Source of the DNA: Aricia agestis
Taxonomy: Eukaryota; Arthropoda; Insecta; Lepidoptera; Lycaenidae
DNA length: 64,000 nt
Assembly: GCF_905147365.1 (NCBI RefSeq)
Contig: NC_056425.1
Span: 6,703,501 to 6,767,500, forward strand
Direction of reading: 5' to 3'
Part shown: positions 11,501 to 20,513 of the stretch, one piece after another
How positions within the stretch are numbered: the first letter of the stretch is position 1
Layout: each line of letters begins with the position of its first letter
Program-made: the position numbers and the translations under genes
Notes under the pieces: generated by a model
What the model was told of the DNA's origin: nothing
The model's input: the letters and a program-made list of their open reading frames with translations, nothing else
Databases searched by the model: none

Positions 11501-11571
11501 GTAAGAATAAAAAGTCCCTGGGATTATACCATGTGACAAAGCTCATTCCCCAATCTGATTGCTCAAATTAA
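8515..11571 (+). CDS. pol: Retrotransposon Pol (protease-RT-RNase H-integrase), copy 1
   Basis: Read by -1 frameshift from gag. There is no good ATG at the head; the first Met-like codon in frame is a GTG at 8,554, used here for numbering. Order: aspartic protease with D13-P-G-S (usual D-S/T-G) and a later GLDTI flap-side motif; RT with LCIDFRELNK, LPFGLKTSP and the active site F339-I-D-D; RNase H with YTDAS (D488), YTDHKPL and ADCLSR; integrase with an H675/H677/H680...C707/C710/C713 zinc region and D743-x57-D801-x35-E837. It makes and inserts the cDNA copy in the nucleus. All key catalytic acids are present, so activity is plausible. About 1,018 aa from the slip site. Confidence 0.93.
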   Translation, partial: KKLDIPPLITVDVVLNSKFKCTGIYDPGSNITLINSKLIKVTDPQKNYFENKFNTIGGGGKTTGLIKLSGKILNIEKEINAFICNDKNFTHDLLLGLDTIKRFGLTHDGNLNIQLQKDAYPIDKYFSPIGEKKYEINFNEGIDVNKFDIDTTYLEHDQRMKISALLNNYKHIFAKDKYDVGQVKNYEAFIDLQVEKYCSKRPYRCSLDDKEEIEKQIGQLLKNELIEESYSPFAAPVTLAFKRDEGKKSRLCIDFRELNKIITPQPQPFPLIEDLMVKTINCKYFTTLDINSAFWSIPLRISDREKTGFVTQEGHYQWTCLPFGLKTSPAIFQRILSNVIRKHDLSKFVMNFIDDIMVFSRTFNEHMDHLSRLLDAIAEEGFRLKLTKCKFAAQSVRFLGHIIKGNTITPLKDNLRSIAEFATPQNKKQIRQFLGKVNFYNKYIPNAAITLDPIHNLLRKNIKFDWSADCEKAFQIIKSNLCSAPILAIFDREAPTFIYTDASIKGIGAILKQTQKCGEIKPVAYFSKKLNDSQKKKKAIFLECLAIKESLKFWQHWLLGNSFTIYTDHKPLENLNIKNRTDDELGDMTHYLSQYNFVIKYNPGRNNKEADCLSRNPVYESHENEEDKLKTVNIVRIEEILEDQNKNPNIKNKNSHIIENGIYYKWNNKKKKIVLSENYSKILIKKVHEHFCHIGINQIDSKIRPFYTAPNLLENIKLICRQCEVCIKNKSRLNRNYGLMSRLGPAEKPFQIMSIDTVGGFGGNRSSKKYLHLLMDHFTRYAYILCSKTQLTKDFIKLVDQVIKDNKIEILLSDQYPALNSKEFRKYLKDHSVHLIFTAVDAPFSNGHNERLNQTLVNRIRCALNSNEKKNAWTTVATDCVKAYNSTNHTVTGFSPLYLLSGEPTDVLPMDLKKKQVEPTELQKDRHMAFLRSKKSHELNKAIFDKNRIDYKFKKGDKVYIMDCNKLNRSKMDEIRIGPFEIEEMISDSLCRINTGKNKKSLGLYHVTKLIPQSDCSN

Positions 11572-11592
11572 CTGCAGTTAATTCGCAGTCTT

Positions 11593-11604
11593 GAGGGGGG
11601 GAGA
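11593..11604 (+). promoter_or_regulatory. Polypurine tract
   Basis: An unbroken purine run (gagggggggaga) directly before the TG of the 3' LTR, the standard second-strand primer site. It lies 21 nt after the pol stop. Confidence 0.9.
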
Positions 11605-12029
11605 TGTAAGGTTTGTACACTATATTGTGTACCTAACCTAATGTTCAATTATGTGTATCTGGCCTTATAAGCATGACATTTCACGTTGGTCGAAAAATGA
11701 CAATGACAGGACGCTGAAGAACGGAGCCTGCTCGTGAAGTCATAATATATTTTATGTCCATTCTCTAAAAATATTGTATAATCATAGTGATTACGTGCAT
11801 TAATAAATAAAATTAATAAATATTGTAACGCACACAAGGATACATTCTAGAGGAAGTAACAAACACTTGATTGTCGATTTTTCTTTTATAGGTTAGTCAA
11901 TGCACATGTTGAGTATTATTTTACTGTATGTTTTACTTTTTTGTTATAGGTTATAACATTAAATATTTCTTTTATAGATAAATCAAAAACTGGCTTTATT
12001 ACTTCCGAGTCCTACATCATCTAACATAT

Positions 12030-12033
<4 letters not shown>
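11605..12033 (+). repeat. 3' LTR (copy 1)
   Basis: 429 bp; same start, end and visible sequence as the 5' LTR. Confidence 0.93.

Positions 12034-12100
<67 letters not shown>
12034..12100. repeat. (TA)n tract at 3' edge of LTR element
   Basis: Right part of the TA tract split by the retrotransposon; followed by attgctcgtttaaagatata. Confidence 0.9.
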
Positions 12101-12102
<2 letters not shown>

Positions 12103-12578
12103 CTCGTTTAAAGATATAAGATTATTCTCGCGGTATATAGGTAACAAGTACACTTATCTATTTTTGTTATATATTATTTCGATCTATAATATTCGGATTG
12201 GATGACTTAATAGTTAATTGTTCAACTTTTTATTACGGTACCATACATTGTATAAAATTACTTTTATAATTAAAACACTAATTACGTACATTATTTGCGG
12301 CAACGATATAAATAAAAATATTAAAGTTACAAACGACATTATAAATAAATTATAACAATACGAGCTTTTTCAGAAGTATTATTGTATACAAACTTTCATC
12401 CCCTATTTTAACCCCTTGGATGTGGAATTGATCAAAATCCTTTCTTAGCGGATGCCTACGTCATAATATCTACCTGCATGCCAAATTTTCGCCCGATCGG
12501 TCCAGTGGTTTGGGCTGTGCGTTGATAGATCACCATGTCAGTCAGTCACCTTTGAGCTTTATATATTATATAGATTTA

Positions 12579-12715
12579 GGACCTGTTTCACCACTTCCTG
12601 ATGAGTGACGAATAGGCTATTTACCACTTAACTTGACAGATCAAGTATGGAGAATCTGTCAAAAAGTTGTGAATAGCCTATTCGGCACTTTATCAGCAAA
12701 TGGTGAAACAGGCCC
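12579..12715. mobile_element. MITE, gggcctgtttcacc termini
   Basis: About 137 bp with inverted ends gg(g/a)cctgtttcaccac and complement; inner arms aataggctattt/gaatagcctatt. Relatives: 35,547-35,683 (duplicate), 54,041-54,178 and 57,258-57,332. Flanking TA at the cleanest copy (54,041) would suit a Tc1/mariner-type origin. Confidence 0.7.
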
Positions 12716-13532
12716 TTAGTATTGCAAAATGTACCTACTATCAGAGAATTCGATTCCTAAGCAGATGAGGGACCTATGTAGTTTGGTCGAGCTACGTCAA
12801 ACCCAGCCGACATATCACAAATAACATTGAATTGACATGATCCGACCAAATGACGTTGGTCTGTCAGCTGCCTAGGAAGCAATTTCCTCGATGGTACCAT
12901 TCCAGAAGGATTTCTGTTTTAGCTGTTGCCAGAAAAGATTAATTTGATACACAAAGCAGGTTCGAGTTTGGCCAAAAATCTGTCTTCAGTCATAGAACAT
13001 TCCTGAATGAAAAATTTTCAGGTGAAAAAGAGTTCAACGCGTATGAAGCGAGGAAAAATAAAAAGGTTTTTTTAACGTAACTTTACATTTTATGAAGTAT
13101 ATAGTATACTATTAATAATATTGAATTTGTTTATGTAATTTCTATTAAAAAAGTAAGATTATAATAAAATTAGGAATAGCATAGAATACATATTGTGTAA
13201 CATCATTTATTATCAATTCAGGGGAAGTATTCAAAATCTAGTAAAAATTGAAAAACCATTTAAAAACATAAGGAACATTTATTATAACAATTATCACAAA
13301 ATAACAGAAGATCTAGAATACTCTGTAGAGTCATATCATATCATTGCTGTAGAGATTAAGGCTACGACTAAAATTGAAATAAAACGTAACACAATAATTT
13401 TGACATGCACGTTACATACGCATAGGTTTGCTTCTTTTGTGATAATATGGGGGATAACGTGCCCCTTAATATATTTTATCTATCGGATGGACTGCAGAAA
13501 GGTTGAAAAAAATGGCATAGTGGTACGCCAAC

Positions 13533-13847
13533 TTTTTTTAATGAAATAAGGGGGCAAACGAGCAAACGGGTCGCCCATGGACACTCGCAGTATCAGAAGA
13601 GCTGCAGGTGCGTTGTCGGCCTTTTAAGAGGGAAAAGGGTAGGGATGGGAAGGGAAGGGAATAAGGGCGGGTAGGGAGGGTAATAGGGTAGGGGATTGGG
13701 CCTTCGGTAAACTCACTCACTCGGAGAAACACAGCGCAAGCGCTGTTTCACACAGGTTTTCTGTGAGATGGGCCGGCTCAACCGGAGAAATACCACGTGG
13801 TATTTCTCCGGCCGAGCCAGCCCATTCGTGCCGAAGCATGGCTCTCC
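13533..13847 (+). repeat. 'gaaataagggggcaaacgag' dispersed repeat with extended terminal hairpin
   Basis: Same family as 6,256. In this member the terminal block is mirrored: 'gggccggct...ccggagaaataccacg' precedes 'cgtggtatttctccgg', giving a hairpin of nearly 30-bp arms at 13,769-13,829. The duplicate is at 36,501-36,815. Confidence 0.8.
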
Positions 13848-13987
13848 AATATTTGTGTATTTGTTTGTTTGTTTGTTGAGTTATGAATGCAGTCTTGTCC
13901 TAAATTATCTAAATAACATGACTGAAATAATTCAATACGTTTTTTTTTGTTGAATGATACACAAATGCTTAACTACTCTCAATTATA

Positions 13988-14224
13988 CAGGGCGTAACAA
14001 AACTAAGCGATAATACTTTAGGGTGTGTACTGTGTACGTATTCCTCATAGAAAGTTCACTGTAAAAGAAGCAGCGCTGAAAGAGAAAGAGAAAGCCTCTT
14101 TTTTCCACTTTGTATTGAAAAATCACAAAAACATTTTTGCTCTTTCCAAGTTCTGCTACTTTCACTCTACATAGGGGACCCATAAATAACCTAAAGTACT
14201 ATCACTTAGTTTTGTAAAGCCCTG
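13988..14224. mobile_element. Tc1/mariner-type MITE, cagg(g)cgtaacaaaa termini
   Basis: 237 bp flanked by TA on both sides. Inverted ends cagggcgtaacaaaactaag and complement. Family members: 16,769-16,994, 24,444-24,704, 36,956-37,192, 39,703-39,928 and 60,671-60,813. Its right edge is 18 bp past the stop codon of the minus-strand CSP gene. Confidence 0.82.
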
Positions 14225-14241
14225 TACACTATAATCTATTT

Positions 14242-16363
14242 TTAGTCAGTCGCTTCGATGAACTTCTTGAAACTCTCCCTGTACTCTCCTTTCGGGTCGT
14301 GCTCGTTGGAGATACTCTCCCAGAGAGCTGGCTGCTTGCGTTGGAACGCGTGGATCACTTCGCGGATGAGCTGGCGCTGTTTCGGCGAGCACTTGGCGCA
14401 GTTCGTCTTGAGCGCATCGGGGATTAGTTCTATAAATAAAATATTGAAATTATGAGCACTGTATGGGCACTATAATATAGGTACATAACACTTTATCGGT
14501 CTATCCTTACTTCCTTACTAATATTATAAATGCGAAAGTCTGTCTGTCTGTCACCTCTTCACGCCCAAACCGCTCAACAGATTTTGCTGAAATTTGGTAT
14601 GGAGATAATTTGAGTCCCGGGAAAGGACATAGAATACTTTTCATCCCGGAAAAATGTACGGTTCCCGCGTGATAAACGAATTTTTGGCGGGCGTCATCTA
14701 GTTGTCTATAAAAAACATCAAAACTTTATATTAATAAACAGCGCAAAGTTGTTTTAAACAATGTTTGCTGGACCATCTAGCATTTCTATAGGTGGGACTT
14801 GGTCATCTGTGCGCCCGATGCGATGATCGAATTTCAAAGATAGATAGATAGACTATGACAAAGCACATAGGCTACTTATTAAGGCAAAATTCGCGTTTAC
14901 AAATATACGGCTCCAATTTAGGCTAATACGGTTAGTATTGATCAAAATCAAATTATAGAACGACACTTTTTAACACAGTATAGCAATATTAGTAGGGATA
15001 TGTCATATTGCTATACTGTGCTATTTAAATTAGTTTTTTGTTCGTTGTACTTTGACAATATTAAAACATGTTTTTTGTACATTGACCAGACGAAGTGCTT
15101 ATAATATTTGAATCTAATATAACCATGGTCCTGAGTCAACATGAATTCGCAACTTTTGAGGACAAAGTTCAAGACGAAATGCTAAAGACACACGAATGCA
15201 CACACAAGAATGCACCTGACCCCAACTTGACTACATACTTAAACCTAGATCTCAAAATCTGTAAGGTCTAGAAAACTGTTTTTTTTTTTACACAAGTACT
15301 TAACTTCAGTTTATGAAGATTAATTAATGCTCAAAACGAAAACACGATTACTGAAAAAATGCTCGATGGTTTCTTTTTCACAAAAAACTTGTTTTAGACA
15401 CATTTTTGCTTGGATCTTCGAAGTTTTCTGTCTTTTCTTTAATATTTTTTATCATCTAAAAAGGCATTGATAAAACCTAAATTTGCTCAAAATACTTTTT
15501 TCATAATCATTATAGTTCGTCTTTTATTAAAGTAAAACTAACTTGGCGATGATTCCGCGCCGTCCTTTTTCACCTGGCATATGAAAGACGGGTGTGGGTG
15601 TGAAAACAGAAGGACGATGTTTGATTTTTTGGGTCAGTAGCCCTATTAACGAGATTTAATAATTTCTTATCTTTCTTGATGATTTTGACATTATCTCCAT
15701 ACATTTCAAACTCTTTATTTTTATGCAGCTTATCTAAACTTCTTGAAATGGGTCATTTGCAACTTATTTAAACAATTTAATTATGACAAGGCAAGGAAAA
15801 GGCAACAAACAAAACAAAAATTTTGAAAATCTGTTCACAAACGGTGGAGTAATCGTTGAACATAGTACACAAATAAAAAAAACCATAGCCGAACATATAA
15901 TAATCTCCTCCTTTTTGGAAGTCGGTCAAAAAACATCTGCGGAACATAATTTTGTGGCGCTCCAGTTACTTTATAGGCAGGGCCCCCGCTACCATATGTG
16001 CAATATGTGCAATGCACACGGGCGCCATCCGCTAGGGGCGCCTAATCGCAATCTTTAGGGGCGCCAAAACCAAGGACCCAAAAAATTTGCCTAAAGGGGC
16101 GCTAAAATCCTTTTTTTGCACACAGGCGCCACTTACGGCCCCTGTTTATAGGGCTAAAAACGATAAGCCAACTTACTCTTAATATCAGTTCCCTCGGGTG
16201 TGCAAGGTCCCTTATTGCCGAAGCAGTTGCCGTAATTCTTCAGCAGTCGGTCGTTCTCTATAATCTCTTTTACGTTGAACTTCTCGAACTCTGGGTTGTA
16301 TGTGTCTGCGGGCGCCGCGACGCCCACCGCCAGGGTGCAGGCCAGGAATACGATGGTCTTCAT
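14242..16363 (-). CDS. Chemosensory protein (CSP/OS-D), duplicate copy 1
   Basis: Two exons on the minus strand: 16,363-16,177 (187 nt) and 14,429-14,242 (188 nt), joined in phase 1 inside a Lys codon; donor AAGA|gtaagt, acceptor ttatag|aac. The intron is at the position usual for insect CSPs. Product 124 aa: signal peptide of about 16-18 residues (MKTIVFLACTLAV...), then a mature protein starting near ADTYNPEF. The four cysteines follow C-x6-C-x18-C-x2-C, the CSP signature. CSPs are small soluble helical proteins secreted into sensillar lymph or haemolymph that bind small hydrophobic ligands; this paralogue's ligand is unknown. The 1.7-kb intron is full of repeats. A repeat begins 27 bp upstream of the ATG and a MITE 18 bp after the stop, so its own regulatory DNA is squeezed. 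Confidence 0.93.
14513..14701 (+). repeat. Lep1-like repeat in CSP intron
   Basis: Same family as 1,386-1,597, ending 'gcgtcatctagt'. It lies in the CSP intron in both duplicates (37,484-37,670). Confidence 0.55.
14830..16150. other. CSP intron remainder: no gene seen
   Basis: AT-rich. A short inverted pair (cagtatagcaatat/atattgctatactg) is at about 14,977-15,022. The stretch 15,880-15,935 (ccgaacatataat...tttttggaagtcgg) recurs at about 61,305-61,350. Near 15,990-16,140 there are several 'ggggcgcc' blocks, likely another repeat. No exon-like ORF. Confidence 0.5.
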
Positions 16364-16389
16364 TCTACGAGGAATTAGAAGAAATAATT

Positions 16390-16635
16390 GGCCATTTCGA
16401 CAAGAAGAAATTGTGTTTTTGTGTGGGAGCCCCCCTAAAATATAAATTTTATTTTGTTTTTTGTAAATTTTTTGTTATAGCGGCAACAGAATTACACAAT
16501 CTGTGAAAATTTCAGAAGTCAAGCTATAGCGGTTATTGAGTTACAGCCTGGAGACACACAGACGGACAGACAGAGAGGAGACATCGAAGTCTCAGTAATA
16601 GGGTCCCGTTTTTACCCTTTGGGTACGGAACCCTA
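16390..16635 (+). repeat. 'ggccaagtgcgag' repeat fragment at CSP 5' end
   Basis: Contains tgtgggagcccccct, 'tatagcggcaacag', 'ctgtgaaaatttcagaag', a gacagacaga run and ends 'ggtacggaaccct', matching 62,930-63,155. It starts about 27 bp upstream of the CSP start codon. Confidence 0.7.
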
Positions 16636-16768
16636 ATAGTAAAGAAACAAACAGACGGTAGATTCTGTTCTCGTATATGTGTGTTGTTGCTTAGGGATAG
16701 TGCCATCATCTCTTATTCATCTTAATAGTTGTAAAGGGTTTTAGCGTATCGCGCAATTTCCTAATCTA

Positions 16769-16994
16769 CAGTGTGTAACAAAAATAAGTGACAATACTTT
16801 AAGGTGTGTGAAAGTAGCAGCTCTGAAAGACGTTTTTTTCACTTTTGTATGGGCAAGGGCCGAGCGTCACGAGTTTCCCCATACAAAAGTGAAAAAAAAT
16901 TTTGGTCTTTCAGCGCTGCTACTTTCACAGTGAACTCTCTACAAGGAACACGTACACACCCTAAAGTATTATCACTTACTTTTGTTACACCCTG
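16769..16994. mobile_element. Tc1/mariner-type MITE, cagtgtgtaacaaaa termini
   Basis: 226 bp flanked by TA; same family as 13,988. The inside has mirrored 'cttttgtatgggcaagggc' / 'gtttccccatacaaaagtg' blocks. The duplicate is at 39,703-39,928. Confidence 0.82.
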
Positions 16995-17180
16995 TATACT
17001 GATATTATAAATGCTAAATAGTCTGTTTGTCTGTTACTTTTTTGCGTTAAAATTTCTGAAGCTATTTTGTTGGTATGGAGATACTTTGAGTCCCCGAAAA
17101 GGACATACTTCATACCCGAAAATTTCCGCGTGATAAACGAATTCTGGCGCAACGGAGTTGAAGGCGTTATCTGCGGGGCT
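16995..17180 (+). repeat. Lep1-like repeat fragment
   Basis: Family of 1,386; it abuts the MITE directly, so the MITE landed at its edge. The duplicate is at 39,930-40,115. Confidence 0.5.
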
Positions 17181-17504
17181 AAAATGGTCGCTTTGGAGAA
17201 TGTTGAAAATAAACAAATAAAATATGATTCATATTTTATTTGTTTATTTATTTATTTATTAAATCACAAAATGGTCACTCTGCATGTATAAATTTGAAAC
17301 CTGTTAGAATGTTTGTTGTTCTTGTATGCAAAAACTACTAGGATGTATTTAGATGAAACAGACATCTCTAGTATTTCGTAACAGCCTTATTTTGTTTCAA
17401 ACAAAAAAATTACAGTTAATATGGGATGGGCTTCACTCAGTTACCATCAGCCAAAGCGCATGTTTTTATGTTCCAAAAAATGTGTTCTTTTTAAATTCCA
17501 CGTT

Positions 17505-18270
17505 TAGGGTTCCGTACCCAAAGAGTAAAAACATCGAAGTCTCAGTAATAGGGTCCCTATTCTTCGATGTTGGTTCGTCTGTCTGTCTGTCTGTCTCCAG
17601 TCTGTATCTCAAGAACCACTATAGTTAGACTTCTGAAATTTTTACAGATTATTTATTTCTGTTGCCGCTATAACAAGAATATAAAAATAAAATAAAATTA
17701 ATATTTAAGGGGCCCCTTACGATAAGCGTTTTTTTTTTGCCTTTTGATCTTAATCAATAATGGCAACATATAGGCACTTGGAATATTCACAATTTTTTAA
17801 ATTATATTTGTACTTTAATAATTAATAATAATATTTTTTTTTAAGAGCCTATGCTGTCCTACTGCTGGGCAAAGGCCTCCCCCAAGTCCTTCCATTCATC
17901 CCGATCCATCGCCACCGTCGGCCAACCTGGCTTGTATGTGTCAAGTTCATCGCGCCATCTTTTGCGAGGTCGACCGCGGCGGCGTCGTCCATCATCAGGT
18001 ACCCAGTCTGTGGCGATCTTTGCCCAGCGGTCAGGATGCATACGGCTAATATGACCCGCCCAATCCCATTTCAGTTTGGCAGCCTTTATGCCTATATCTG
18101 TTATACCAGTTTTGGAACGCAGCGTGCTATTTCTTATAATAATAATAATAATATTAAAATAAAATAAATGTTTAAGAGGGGCTGCCATACAAAAATACGA
18201 TTTTTTGCCAACTTTCGCTCTATAGCGGTACGGAACCTTTCGTGCGCGAGTCCGACTTGCACTTGGCCGA
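17505..18270 (-). repeat. 'ggccaagtgcgag' repeat (minus) split by LINE fragment
   Basis: From ttagggttccgtaccc to gacttgcacttggccga, i.e. the repeat in reverse. It is interrupted at about 17,837-18,142 by a LINE 3' end. The other duplicate has the same repeat uninterrupted (40,448-41,004). Confidence 0.7.
17837..18142 (-). pseudogene. 5'-truncated LINE, reverse-transcriptase C-terminal piece
   Basis: On the minus strand an open stretch encodes WDWAGHISRM, RRRRGRPRKRW and DRDEWKDLGEAF, the C-terminal tail typical of RTE-like non-LTR retrotransposon polyproteins. About 90 codons of open frame remain and the rest of the element is absent. A T-run at its plus-strand left end is the poly(A) tail, and aataataatatt flanks both sides as a likely target-site duplication. 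It is missing at the matching place in the second duplicate (40,881-40,892), so it is a younger insertion. Confidence 0.8.
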
Positions 18271-18548
18271 TTATTTTTTTGTTTTTTGTTAATTACACAA
18301 GGTCTAAGTACTTACATGGTACTTGTTAGAGTGCTAAAGTGTAACTGTATGTGCTGTATTCGCACAGTATCTTTTATATTCATCAGCAAAGGAAAAACAC
18401 GGCCAAGTTACAATCACAGTAGAGTTTCATGACGTAAGTTTGTTTATATTGTACCGGTGTAAAAAAATCCACAAAATACAAAAAAACCGGAGCAAAAACT
18501 TCAAGGGTTTTAGCATAATTTATTTAGACGAAAGCCTTGTGATCGAAA

Positions 18549-20460
18549 AAAACCTGCGGCCCACCGGGACTTCGTCAGCGGTCCCCGTGAAGTAAAACAT
18601 AATATATTGTTTCAAGATGAGCGAATAATTCGATATTTTGTTGTGCCTAATACGAGTAATAACGTATTTTTTTGCAGCCCGCAACACCAAAAATAAACGT
18701 GTTTGTGGGTCCGAATATAAAAAGGTAGCACTTTAATTATAGATAATAATAATATTGTAAACTAGGTATGTACAAAAATTTAATGCTTACCTAGTTTTTA
18801 GATGCAAGTATAGCTTGTCAAAAAAGAGTAGACACTGTACGCAATTTTTAAATCTTGTAAAAATATGAAAACCTTATTTAATCGAGATAAAAATGTGCAA
18901 GGTGATAATATTTAACGTGTATAAGCGTTCTCTGTGGAAATACAAAGAGAAAAAACCACCTTTTGAGCGTGATTACGTTTAGAAAATTTTGTACTGTGTC
19001 TACTCTTTTTTGACAGACCGTAAAGCTTGTAATAATCAGTATGTGACATGGCGTATGTTTGGCAGTAACCATGGGCGTATATAAGGGGGCATAACGGGGG
19101 GGGGGGGGGTCCGGACCCCCAGGGCCCCCCCCCCCCCATTACTATCCATCTTACTTGTCCAATCGACAATATAATATTATGTACCCACCGATTTTCATCG
19201 GCGACGTACATGTATTTTTTTCTATTTACAATAATATTATAATAATAATTACTATTATTATACTATGGAGCGTGTCCGTAGGCAAAGTATATATTTAGGC
19301 TGCTGCAGAATCCTTCATGGGCGAGTCCCACTCGCACTTGGCCGCTTTTTTACGTTAGGGGACCCCCCCCTTATCAAAGCTATAAATACGCCCGTGGCAG
19401 TAACTTATTATCAAACAACCCGGAAAAGAGTTTGTTGGAGCAATGTCTATTACATCCGTATATTGCACTTTTTAGGGTTCCGTATACAAAGGGTAAAAAC
19501 GGGACCCCATTATTAAGGATTCGTTGTCTGTCCGTCTGTCTGTCTGGCTATACTCAAGAACCGCTAGATTTCTGTTTTTTTTTATTTCCATTGTAAAATA
19601 AGTTAGTAAAAGCTTAAGATAGGTTCATTAAATATTGTATGCTTGTTAATTGACTTGTTGCATATAATTATTAAGTAATAAATAAAATATTGCCAAAATA
19701 TCATTAAAAATCCTTATTATATATTTTTTCTTTCTTACACAATACGTTGTATTACGAGTACCGTATTATTATTAACAGGCGCGGTGAAAAATGGTTGTAT
19801 TTGTGTACAATTTTTAACAGGCACCTAATGTTTATTTAATAAAATTTAATATTAAACAAAGAACTTACGTTTCTTTCTTTGCAACATGTAGGCTCTGATA
19901 CCGATTTAAAAGAAAGATCTGATGAACAGATTTAAAAGAAAGGAGGGGAAAAGAAACTTGCCACATTGAGTATTTTATTCGACGTAGCAAGAAGGATATA
20001 GGTTAGGTTCTTCTATTCGCGGCAAAGTCTATCGTTCTTCACGGGATCCAATTTTTCTACTTAACTAATATTTTAGTAATTAAGGACTTAGGGCCTTTCC
20101 ACACGACGCGCGTTTCAGGCCTTGTACCATGAAACTGTTTTGAGACTCAAACAATCGTACGAGAATGTTGCGTCCTTCTCTAACAAACGTAAAATGACGT
20201 TGTTAGAGCAGGACGCGGCATTCTCGGCCGATTATTTGAATCTCAAAACGGTTTCGTGGTAAGGCCCCTGATGCGCTCGTCTCTGCGCGTTTTCATTGCG
20301 TTTTCGCAGGTATAAAGTTTAAAACTTTAGACATCCTTGCGTTTTTCTGAGCGTTCAACTTGCGTTTGTATCGATACAAATGAGCGTAAAAAAACGCTGT
20401 GCGGCCCTTCCGTTTTAGCGGCGTTTTTTTCCCTTCTAGTTAATATTAAATAATGAAAAA
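18549..20460. other. Spacer between duplicates, repeat-rich, no gene seen
   Basis: Contains a MITE at about 18,811-19,017 (ends tgtcaaaaaagagtagacac and complement), long G and C runs at 19,097-19,137 in a 'catgggcgta' repeat also seen at 49,413-49,615, fragments of the 'ggccaagtgcgag' repeat (about 19,320-19,345 and 19,471-19,565), and a possible repeat at 20,094-20,430 starting agggcctttccacacgacgc. If the duplication is tandem, 18,549 is the first base of the second unit. Confidence 0.6.
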
Positions 20461-20513
20461 TACATCTAAAAATTATAAATTTATTTGTCAACAATAAATA
20501 ATTTATTCTTTGG

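Larger units (their letters stand above)
6930..12033 (+). mobile_element. Ty3/Gypsy-type LTR retrotransposon, complete, copy 1
   Basis: 5,104 bp bounded by 429-bp LTRs (6,930-7,358 and 11,605-12,033). Gag and pol are open and in the order protease, RT, RNase H, integrase, the Ty3/Gypsy order. No env-like ORF lies between pol and the 3' LTR, so this is a plain retrotransposon. It sits in a (TA)n tract, so no target-site duplication can be told from the flanks. LTRs of equal length that look identical, and unbroken ORFs, indicate a recent insertion. Confidence 0.95.

Noticed and set aside
11572..11604. env-like third ORF in the LTR element
   Set aside because: Only 33 nt lie between the pol stop and the 3' LTR, so there is no room for an envelope gene.
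13193..13549. 118-codon plus-strand ORF, present in both duplicates
   Set aside because: Runs into the dispersed repeat at 13,533, biased to Ile/Lys/Asn by AT content, no recognisable domain. Preserved only because the duplication is recent.
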